Shown here piece by piece: positions 57,788 through 64,000 of a stretch of DNA of 64,000 nt. Below the pieces are notes generated by a model. It was not told where the DNA came from and searched no databases. It worked only from the letters and a program-made list of their open reading frames with translations. Source of the stretch: Glacieibacterium arshaanense (GTDB lineage: Bacteria > Pseudomonadota > Alphaproteobacteria > Sphingomonadales > Sphingomonadaceae); the NCBI RefSeq assembly GCF_004681125.1, contig NZ_SIHO01000001.1:124001-188000 (forward strand), read 5' to 3'. Numbering within the stretch: position 1 is the stretch's first letter; every line of letters starts with the position of its first letter. Made by a program: the position numbers and the translations under genes.

Positions 57788-59032
57788 ATGAGCACCGACC
57801 TGACCCGCGCGCACGCCGTGGCGCTTGACGCCGCCGATCCGCTTGGCGCGTTGGTAGATGAATTCGATATCGCGCCTGGGACCATTTACCTCGCGGGCAA
57901 TTCGCTTGGGCCGCTGCCACGCGCCGCCGCGACCGCCGTCGCCGATGCCGTGCGCGAACAATGGGGCAGGGGCCTCGTCACCAGCTGGAACAAGGCCGGG
58001 TGGTTCGACCTGCCGTACCGCATGGGCGACGCCATTGCCGCGTTGGTCGGCGCCGACGCCGGCGAAGTGGTGATGACCGACAGCACCGGCATCAACCTGT
58101 TCAAGATGGTCGCCGCCGCCACCGCGCTCAACCCCGACCGCCGCGTCATCGTCATGGAAGGCAGCAACTTCCCGACGAACAATTACGTCGTGCAGGGGCT
58201 GACGCGCTGGCTCGGGCAGGGTCATGAAATACGCTTCGCCGAAAGTCATGAGCTCATCGATGCGATCGGCGACGATGTCGCCGTCGTCGCGCTGACGCAC
58301 ACGCACTACAAGTCAGCGCACATCCTCGACATGGCCGCGCTGACGGCGCGCGCGCATGCCGTCGGCGCGCTGACGGTGTGGGACCTGTGCCACAGCGCCG
58401 GTGCAATGCCCGTCGCGCTCAATGCCTGCGACGCCGATTTCGCGATCGGCTGCACCTATAAATATCTCAACGGCGGCCCCGGTAGCCCGGGGTTCGCATT
58501 TGCCGCGGCGCGCCACCATGCCGCACTCGACCAGCCGCTGACCGGCTGGTGGAGCCACCGTGCGCCGTTCGCATTCGACCGCGACTTTGCGCCGACCGAA
58601 GGCATCGGCCGGCTGCTCACCGGCACGCAGCCGATTCTGTCGATGGTTGCAGCGCAAGCCGGCCTCGAACTTGCCACACGCGCCGGTAGCGACGCAGCAC
58701 GGGCGAAATCGATGGCGCTCGGGGCGCTGTTCGTCGATCTGATGGCCGCGCGGCTCCCCGATGCCGGCTTCCGCCTCGCCAGCCCGCGCGACATTGCCGC
58801 ACGCGGCGGCCATGTCGCCTATGACCACGCCGACGGCTACCCGCTGATGAAGGCGCTGATCAGCCGCGGCGTCATCGGCGACTTCCGCGCCCCGTCAACG
58901 CTGCGCTTCGGCTTGTCGCCGCTGTACCTACGCTACGCCGACATCTGGGATGCGGTCGACCGGCTTGCCGATGTCGTTGAAAGCGGGCTCTGGCGCGCAC
59001 CCGAATTCCAGACCGCCGAGAAAGTGACCTAA
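57788..59032 (+). CDS. kynU: Kynureninase
   Basis: A 414-residue PLP-dependent kynureninase that cleaves kynurenine to anthranilate and alanine in tryptophan breakdown. Landmarks are IYLAGNSLGPLPRAA, VTSWNKAGWFDLPYRMGDAI, the cofactor region VWDLCHSAGAMPV and the Schiff-base Lys in CTYKYLNGGPGSPGF. The late segment HVAYDHADGYPLMKALISRG is also conserved. An ATG at 57776 would add 4 residues. No other kynurenine-pathway gene is adjacent. Confidence 0.94.
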   Translation: MSTDLTRAHAVALDAADPLGALVDEFDIAPGTIYLAGNSLGPLPRAAATAVADAVREQWGRGLVTSWNKAGWFDLPYRMGDAIAALVGADAGEVVMTDSTGINLFKMVAAATALNPDRRVIVMEGSNFPTNNYVVQGLTRWLGQGHEIRFAESHELIDAIGDDVAVVALTHTHYKSAHILDMAALTARAHAVGALTVWDLCHSAGAMPVALNACDADFAIGCTYKYLNGGPGSPGFAFAAARHHAALDQPLTGWWSHRAPFAFDRDFAPTEGIGRLLTGTQPILSMVAAQAGLELATRAGSDAARAKSMALGALFVDLMAARLPDAGFRLASPRDIAARGGHVAYDHADGYPLMKALISRGVIGDFRAPSTLRFGLSPLYLRYADIWDAVDRLADVVESGLWRAPEFQTAEKVT

Positions 59033-59034
59033 GG

Positions 59035-59136
59035 GCCTCCGGCGGGCAGGCCTGAGGCCTGCACCCATTTGTTTGGCGCTCTTCAATCGGCTGCAGGCCG
59101 CCATCTTGGACAAGTGCTGGCCTGCCCGCCGGAGGC
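59035..59136. repeat. Family A inverted-repeat element, eroded (copy A5)
   Basis: The left arm (59035-59066) has the inner palindrome CAGGCCTGAGGCCTG. The right arm has kept its outer part (CTGCCCGCCGGAGGC, ending 59136) but has lost bases inside, and the loop is shorter than 60 nt. It lies between the convergent kynU and sulfotransferase genes. Confidence 0.8.
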
Positions 59137-59143
59137 CCTTGAA

Positions 59144-60757
59144 TCACTTCTCATAGTCAAACTTGTCCACCCAAGGTGCCAGCACCGGCTGCACCGGCGC
59201 CAGCTGCGCGGCATAGCGGCGCCATTGGCCGATGCCGCTATCGGTCAGGCCGCGCGTCAGCTGGACGTCGCTGGGGGTGCGGAAGCGGCCGCCGATACGT
59301 GCGGCGAAGTCGCGCACCGCCGGGTCCCAATCGAGCCCTAGGAAGCCCAGCACCGCGCCGAGTTCGGCATCGAAATCGCGCACCAGCGTTTCGTGGCGGA
59401 CATCGCGCAGGTTCAGCGGCATGATCGCGCGGCAGCGCTGCACGAGGCGCATGACCTGGTCATAATAGGCAGCAGCACCGTCGAGCGTCAGGAACTCGAA
59501 CATCGCAGCATTGATCTGAAAGCGCCGGCGGAAACAGCTGAGCACGACATCGCGCGGGTCGCGCAGCGCCAGCAGGATTTTGGCGTCGGGGAACAGCTTG
59601 GCAATGACCGGCAGCGCGACGCTGTGCAGCGGCAGCTTGTCGACAACGGTGCGTCCGGCGACGCCACCGGGGACCGAGGCTTCGACTCGGCGCCAGTACT
59701 CGGCGCGGGCAGCGTCGGCGATCGCGGCATCGAGCGTTGCTAGACGCTGCAGCGCCGCGTCATTGTCGAGCCACCCCGGCGTCACTGCTGATAGATGGTC
59801 AAGCTCCTCGAGGCTGACGACGTCCGAATGCCCGGCAAGCGCCTTTTCAAGCAGTGTGGTGCCCGAACGCGGAAAGCCGATCAGGAAGGCATGGCCGGCG
59901 GCGGGGCACGCACCAGCGTCCCCGGTCCGCTGCTGCCACGCTGCCGCGGGTGCCGCGTCAAACCACGCTGTCAGCCGCCGTGCCTGGGCGATGCGGCGCT
60001 CGGGCAGCTCACGGGCGACGCGCGGGGCATTGGCGGCCTGCAGCAACGCATTGCGTGCGGTGTAGTCAGCAAACGCCGCCGCACATGCATCTTGTGCGTC
60101 ATGCGCATCGGCGCGCAGGTCGAGCGCCGCGACGCGGTTCTGTGCGTTGATGTCGGGACGCGCCAGCAGGGCATCGAGCCGCGCGATGCAGCCGGAGGTG
60201 GCGCCGTGCAAGAACTCGGCGCGCGCCACCGCTAGCGTCGCGGTGACATTGCCAGGCGCCAGCACCAAGGCCGCCATGCCAAGCTCGCGCGCCGTTTCGG
60301 GGTCGCCCTGCCGAGCCGCGATGGCTGCGCGCGCGGCAAGTGGTTCGATTTCACCGGGACGCAGCGCGCTCGCCGCCGCGTAATGCGCTTCGGCGGCCGC
60401 AAGGTCGGCCTTCATGAACGTCACCGTGCCCGCGTCGATGCGCGCGGCATAGTTGTCGGGATCGATGGCGAGGCTGGCTTCAAGAGCGGTGCGCGCCGCG
60501 TCGAGCCCGCCCTGACGCGCGAGCAGTCCGCCGTAGCGCGCCAGCACCTCGGCGGCATCGGCGGCGGTGACACGCGGTCGGCCTTCGGTGCTCAAGGCTC
60601 GAAACACTTGCGCCAGCGCATCGGGATATTCGAGTCCGGCGCGCAACATGTCGAACGCGCGCTTGGCGGCTTCGTGACGGTCGCGCGCTGCTGCAGCGTG
60701 AATGGTAGCCCAACCATCGTCAGGCTGGCGCGCCGCGCCCGCCGTTGAAGCCGCCAT
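59144..60757 (-). CDS. TPR-containing sulfotransferase
   Basis: A 537-residue fusion. Residues 1-270 are Ala-rich helical TPR-like repeats (ALEASLAIDPDNYAARIDAG, AASALRPGEIEPLAARAAI). The sulfotransferase domain starts with the PAPS phosphosulfate loop HAFLIGFPRSGTTLLEKAL and continues with VDKLPLHSVALPVIAKLFPD and ILLALRDPRDVVLSCFRRRF (3'-phosphate motif). It transfers sulfate to an unknown acceptor, perhaps a glycan or protein. The ATG at 60757 has a perfect GGAGGA ribosome site. Confidence 0.88.
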   Translation of the reverse strand: MAASTAGAARQPDDGWATIHAAAARDRHEAAKRAFDMLRAGLEYPDALAQVFRALSTEGRPRVTAADAAEVLARYGGLLARQGGLDAARTALEASLAIDPDNYAARIDAGTVTFMKADLAAAEAHYAAASALRPGEIEPLAARAAIAARQGDPETARELGMAALVLAPGNVTATLAVARAEFLHGATSGCIARLDALLARPDINAQNRVAALDLRADAHDAQDACAAAFADYTARNALLQAANAPRVARELPERRIAQARRLTAWFDAAPAAAWQQRTGDAGACPAAGHAFLIGFPRSGTTLLEKALAGHSDVVSLEELDHLSAVTPGWLDNDAALQRLATLDAAIADAARAEYWRRVEASVPGGVAGRTVVDKLPLHSVALPVIAKLFPDAKILLALRDPRDVVLSCFRRRFQINAAMFEFLTLDGAAAYYDQVMRLVQRCRAIMPLNLRDVRHETLVRDFDAELGAVLGFLGLDWDPAVRDFAARIGGRFRTPSDVQLTRGLTDSGIGQWRRYAAQLAPVQPVLAPWVDKFDYEK

Positions 60758-60895
60758 CTTCTGTCCTCCGCTTGCCCGTGCGCCGGCGTCGATATGGTGC
60801 CAAAGTGTCAATAAAATTTACATATTCTTAGGCGCGTCGCAATGACTAACCGAAATTCACATTTGAATACAATCAGTTAAATTTTCGCAATTTTT

Positions 60896-60911
60896 TGGCA
60901 CGATTCCTGCA
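60896..60911 (+). promoter_or_regulatory. Sigma-54-type promoter of PEP-CTERM gene
   Basis: TGGCACG-ATTC-CTGCA matches the RpoN consensus with one mismatch; GG and GC are 12 nt apart. It is preceded by an AT-rich tract and lies about 63 nt upstream of the start codon at 60974. Confidence 0.6.
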
Positions 60912-60973
60912 TCATTGCTTGTGGGTAGGGCGTCTCGTCTATCAACTGCCGTACGCGGCTTGGAGGGTCAATT

Positions 60974-61681
60974 ATGAACTATATCGCAAAATTTGCGGCG
61001 CTTGCGGCGTTCGCCGGTGGCGCTGTTTCGGCGCAAGCGGCCGTGGTGTCGCTCAATTTCGAAGGCGTCAACGCGACGTACCCGTCGGGCTTCGCGCAGA
61101 TTCTCAACTTTTACAACGGCGGCACCAGCAGCGACGCCACCACTGGTACCAACTATGGCGTGTCGTTCTCGTCGAACGCGCTGGCGCTGTGCCTGAACAC
61201 TGCAACGGTCAACTGCTCGAACACGACCCGCGGTGGTCTCGCACCCGGTTCCGAATTCGGTGCCCTGTTCTTCCTGAGCGGCAGCTCGACCATTCTCGAC
61301 TATGCAGCAGGCTTCACCACCGGCTTCTCGTTCAACTATTCGCAGGTCAGCCGTAGTGGCGGCACGGTAAACGTCTGGGACGGCCTTGGCGGCACCGGCA
61401 GCCTGCTCGGTTCGATCAGCCTGGCACTGACGCCGTCGGGCTGCTCGGGCTTCTTCGGCGCCTATTGCCCGTTCGTGCCGATCGGCGTTTCGTTCGGCGG
61501 TACCGCGAAGTCGATCGAGTTCGCCGGCGTCGCCAACTTCGTCGTGTTCGATGACGTGACCTTCGGCAGCGCGACGCCGGGGCCGGGCGTGCCCGAACCT
61601 GCCAGCTGGGCGCTGATGATCGCCGGCTTCGGCATGGTCGGCAGTGCACTGCGTCGCCGTCGCGGTTTCGCCACCGCATAA
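60974..61681 (+). CDS. PEP-CTERM (PEPxxWA) exported protein
   Basis: A 235-residue secreted protein. The signal peptide MNYIAKFAALAAFAGGAVSA is followed by a beta-sandwich-like domain (VVSLNFEGVNATYPSGFAQI, YAAGFTTGFSFNYSQVSRSG, VNFVVFDDV-like ANFVVFDDVTFG) with two cysteine pairs. It ends [20 protein letters not shown] and RRRR. It appears to be a carbohydrate-binding-like surface protein. The ribosome site is GGAGGGT. The sigma-54-like promoter upstream resembles that of the other gene at 38468. Confidence 0.85.
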   Translation: MNYIAKFAALAAFAGGAVSAQAAVVSLNFEGVNATYPSGFAQILNFYNGGTSSDATTGTNYGVSFSSNALALCLNTATVNCSNTTRGGLAPGSEFGALFFLSGSSTILDYAAGFTTGFSFNYSQVSRSGGTVNVWDGLGGTGSLLGSISLALTPSGCSGFFGAYCPFVPIGVSFGGTAKSIEFAGVANFVVFDDVTFGSATPGPGVPEPASWALMIAGFGMVGSALRRRRGFATA

Positions 61682-61711
61682 CGGTTTCCAGCACCCCGGT
61701 GCTGTGCCCTC

Positions 61712-61747
61712 GATGGCGCGGAGCGGCCAAGCCCGTTCCGCGCCATC
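61712..61747 (+). terminator. Putative terminator hairpin
   Basis: An 11-bp stem (GATGGCGCGGA with TCCGCGCCATC) lies 31 nt after the PEP-CTERM stop codon. There is no T-run, so it may be a Rho-dependent pause site or mRNA stabiliser. Confidence 0.5.
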
Positions 61748-61915
61748 GCCATGTTCGGGCCGTGCCCGATCAGCGCGCAATGGCAAATCTGCCGCACAAC
61801 TGCCCCCCGTGCCAAATTGCCCGTTGCACTGTGGCACCTGTCGCGGCTATCAGCCTTTCCAGTTCACGCGCGCCGCAGGGGTGGCGCGCACTTTGTGTTA
61901 TGAGGGTGGCGCCGT

Positions 61916-62485
61916 ATGGCTACTGATCAAGCCCATGTACCGGCAGCAGGCGAGCTGACCGAAAGCGGCGAGCGCCGCCGCGATTTCATTTACATCGCCA
62001 CCGGGGCGTTTGCCGCGGTCGGTGCGGCAACGGTGGCTTGGCCGCTGATTAACCAGATGAACCCGTCGGCCGACGTGCTGGCGCTGGCGTCGATTGATGT
62101 CGATCTGGCCGCAGTGCAGCCGGGGCAGGCGATCAAGATCAGCTGGCGCGGTCTGCCGGTGTTTGCACGCAACCTGACGCAGGCCGAACAGGATGCCGCC
62201 AACAAGGTGCCGGTCGCCAGCCTGCGTGACCCGCAGACGCTCGCCGAACGCACCAAGGAAGGCCATACCAACTGGCTGATTACGCTGGGCGTTTGCACCC
62301 ACCTTGGCTGCGTGCCGCTCGGTGCCGGCGAAGGCGAGACCAAGGGCGACTTCGGCGGTTATTTCTGCCCGTGCCACGGCTCGCAATATGACACAGCAGC
62401 ACGCATTCGCTCGGGCCCGGCCCCGAAGAACCTTGAAGTGCCGCAATATGCGTTCAAGTCGCCGACCAGCGTGACGATCGGATAA
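61916..62485 (+). CDS. petA: Ubiquinol-cytochrome c reductase Rieske iron-sulfur subunit
   Basis: A 189-residue Rieske protein of the bc1 complex. A short N terminus carries the twin-arginine type segment [20 protein letters not shown] that acts as export signal and membrane anchor. The [2Fe-2S] ligands are in CTHLGC and CPCHGSQYD, with the conserved [10 protein letters not shown] after them. It transfers electrons from quinol to cytochrome c1. It starts the petABC operon and ends 9 nt before petB. Confidence 0.96.
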   Translation: MATDQAHVPAAGELTESGERRRDFIYIATGAFAAVGAATVAWPLINQMNPSADVLALASIDVDLAAVQPGQAIKISWRGLPVFARNLTQAEQDAANKVPVASLRDPQTLAERTKEGHTNWLITLGVCTHLGCVPLGAGEGETKGDFGGYFCPCHGSQYDTAARIRSGPAPKNLEVPQYAFKSPTSVTIG

Positions 62486-62494
62486 GGTGAAACC

Positions 62495-63805
62495 ATGAGC
62501 TTTCCCTGGGCCAAGCATTACGAACCCACCACCGAAGTCGGCAAGTGGATCGATTCGCGTCTGCCGCTGCCGCGGCTGATCTATGATTCAGTCGGTGCCG
62601 GTTATCCGGTGCCGAAGAACCTCAACTATTTCTATAACTTCGGCGTGCTCGCCGGTGTCGCACTGGTCGTCCAGATCATCACCGGCATCATCCTGGCGAT
62701 GCACTACACGCCGAACGTCGGCCTCGCGTTCAACTCGGTCGAACACATCATGCGCGATGTGAACTCGGGCTGGATGCTGCGCTACATGCACGCTGTCGGT
62801 GCGAGCTTCTTCTTCATCGTCGTCTATCTGCACATCTTCCGCGGGCTCTACTACGGCTCGTACAAGCCGCCGCGCGAAGTGCTGTGGCTGCTCGGCATGG
62901 TCATCTACCTGCTGATGATGGCGACGGGTTTCATGGGCTATGTGCTGGTCTGGGGCCAGATGAGCTTCTGGGGCGCCACCGTCATCACCAACCTGTTCTC
63001 GGCAATCCCGGTAGTCGGCGAAGCGATCCACACCTGGCTGCTCGGCGGTTTCTCGCCCGACAACGCCACGCTCAACCGCTTCTTCTCGCTGCACTATCTG
63101 CTGCCGTTCGTGATCTTCGGCGTGGTCATCCTGCACGTCTGGGCGCTGCATATCCCCGGTTCGAACAACCCGACCGGCGTCGATATCAAGGGTCCGCAGG
63201 ACACCGTGCCGTTCCACCCCTACTACACCGCGAAGGACTTTTTCGGTCTCGGCGTCTATTTCACGCTGTTCGCGATCGTCGTCTTCTACCTGCCGAACGC
63301 GCTGGGTGAACCCGACAACTATATCGCTGCCAACCCGCTTTCGACGCCGGCGCACATCGTCCCCGAATGGTATTACTGGCCGTTCTACGCGATCCTGCGC
63401 GCCTTCACCGTCAACTTCCTGTGGGTGCCGGCGAAGCTGTGGGGCGTGCTCGCCATGTTCTCGGCGATCCTGCTGCTGTTCTTCCTGCCGTGGCTCGACA
63501 AGTCGCCGGTGCGGTCGAACAACTATCGCCCGCTGTCGAAGCTGTTCTTCTGGGTGTTCGTCGTCGACTGCCTCATCCTCGGCCTGTGCGGCGGCAAGCC
63601 TGCGGCCGAGCCGTGGCTGCGCATCAGCCAGTTCGCGGCAGCCTATTATTTCGCGCACTTCCTGATCATTCTGCCGATCATCAGCCGTATCGAACGGCCG
63701 CTGCCGCTGCCGAAGTCGATCTCGGAAGCCGTGCTGACCAATGCCGGCCATAGTGTCGAAGCTGCTCGCGCTGCGGTTGCCGCCGTGCCGCAGCCGGCCG
63801 CGTAA
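62495..63805 (+). CDS. petB: Cytochrome b of the bc1 complex
   Basis: A 436-residue eight-helix cytochrome b. The paired haem ligands are in [20 protein letters not shown] and [20 protein letters not shown], and the Qo site motif PEWY is in [18 protein letters not shown]. It carries out quinol oxidation and quinone reduction in the bacterial bc1 complex. The N-terminal [20 protein letters not shown] is normal for alphaproteobacteria. It lies 11 nt before petC. Confidence 0.98.
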   Translation: MSFPWAKHYEPTTEVGKWIDSRLPLPRLIYDSVGAGYPVPKNLNYFYNFGVLAGVALVVQIITGIILAMHYTPNVGLAFNSVEHIMRDVNSGWMLRYMHAVGASFFFIVVYLHIFRGLYYGSYKPPREVLWLLGMVIYLLMMATGFMGYVLVWGQMSFWGATVITNLFSAIPVVGEAIHTWLLGGFSPDNATLNRFFSLHYLLPFVIFGVVILHVWALHIPGSNNPTGVDIKGPQDTVPFHPYYTAKDFFGLGVYFTLFAIVVFYLPNALGEPDNYIAANPLSTPAHIVPEWYYWPFYAILRAFTVNFLWVPAKLWGVLAMFSAILLLFFLPWLDKSPVRSNNYRPLSKLFFWVFVVDCLILGLCGGKPAAEPWLRISQFAAAYYFAHFLIILPIISRIERPLPLPKSISEAVLTNAGHSVEAARAAVAAVPQPAA

Positions 63806-63816
63806 GGGGATTACCA

Positions 63817-64000
63817 ATGGGTCGTTTGATCGCCTTTCTCGCGCCGTTCGCCATTGGCGGCGTCTTTGTCCTCGCGCTGCTCGTCGGTGCCTTCATGCCA
63901 CGCGATGCCGTCACGCCCGACCCGACGCTCGCGCTGCACAAGGAAGCCAAGGAAGTCAGCTTCCAGAGCGACGGTCCGTTCGGCACCTACGACCGCGCGC
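63817..64000 (+). CDS. petC: Cytochrome c1 (partial)
   Basis: The first 61 residues are visible before the window ends. The start MGRLIAFLAPFAIGGVFVLA, a membrane or signal helix, and the region LHKEAKEVSFQSDGPFGTYD correspond to the N terminus of alphaproteobacterial cytochrome c1, which accepts electrons from the Rieske protein. The CxxCH haem site would lie just outside. Identification is supported mainly by position after petB. Confidence 0.9.
   Translation, partial: MGRLIAFLAPFAIGGVFVLALLVGAFMPRDAVTPDPTLALHKEAKEVSFQSDGPFGTYDRA

Overview
The window is GC-rich chromosomal DNA of an alphaproteobacterium, most likely a member of the Sphingomonadales. The evidence is four proteins ending in the PEPxxWA variant of the PEP-CTERM sorting signal (PEPASWA, a hydrophobic stretch, then RRR), a large TonB-dependent receptor, an mreBCD-mrdA-rodA operon, a petABC (cytochrome bc1) operon and a fused acyl-CoA carboxylase. 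No phage, transposase, integrase, CRISPR array or rRNA was seen. One tRNA gene (Lys, CTT) is present.

Layout. 1-655: truncated secreted lipase-like hydrolase. 906-6886: tRNA-Lys and the cell-elongation operon (rodA, mrdA, mreD, mreC, mreB; minus strand). 7047-13258: mutL, an unknown CxxC protein, a Mth938-like protein, leuA with a probable leucine-rich leader peptide, a TauE/SafE transporter and a secreted hydrolase. 13361-20654: an MpaB-type oxygenase, a 1068-residue carboxylase, an M28 peptidase and a DUF2855 protein. 20656-21434: a small AT-rich insertion. 21450-31160: NRAMP-like transporter, HlyD/DUF2955 exporter, MarC, a patatin/acetoacetate decarboxylase/3-hydroxybutyrate dehydrogenase operon, a dipeptidase and an MFS permease. 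31327-37012: TonB receptor and three oxidoreductases. 37013-39910: a repeat-rich, AT-rich island with small membrane-protein genes, a decayed amidohydrolase and one PEP-CTERM gene. 39920-43090: dienelactone hydrolase, acyl-CoA dehydrogenase, SpoIIAA-like and ferritin-like proteins. 43109-49677: a tightly packed 5-oxoprolinase, thioesterase, DUF969, DUF979, DUF2891 operon. 49814-52608: glutathione-dependent formaldehyde oxidation genes with a DUF4239 gene between them. 52716-54146: two PEP-CTERM genes. 54200-60757: acetyltransferase, membrane protein, hemF, trmL, fumarylacetoacetase-family protein, kynU and a TPR-sulfotransferase. 60974-64000: a PEP-CTERM gene and petA, petB, petC (petC cut by the window end).

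The most interesting content is non-coding. Four dispersed repeat families can be recognised by eye. Family A (33-nt inverted arms around a 60-nt loop) sits between five convergent gene pairs, next to both stop codons, and its inner hairpins differ in sequence but keep their pairing. Family B (about 120 nt, multi-hairpin) lies just beyond the stop codon of two minus-strand genes. Family C (about 35-nt units, singly or paired into a roughly 120-nt element) brackets every small AT-rich membrane-protein gene in the window, always in the same orientation. One such bracketed gene lies inside a split family A element, which suggests that it moved there. Family D is a short GC palindrome, one copy of which lies inside the mutL coding sequence. 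In addition, two PEP-CTERM genes have good sigma-54-type (-24/-12) promoters, and leuA has a candidate attenuation leader.
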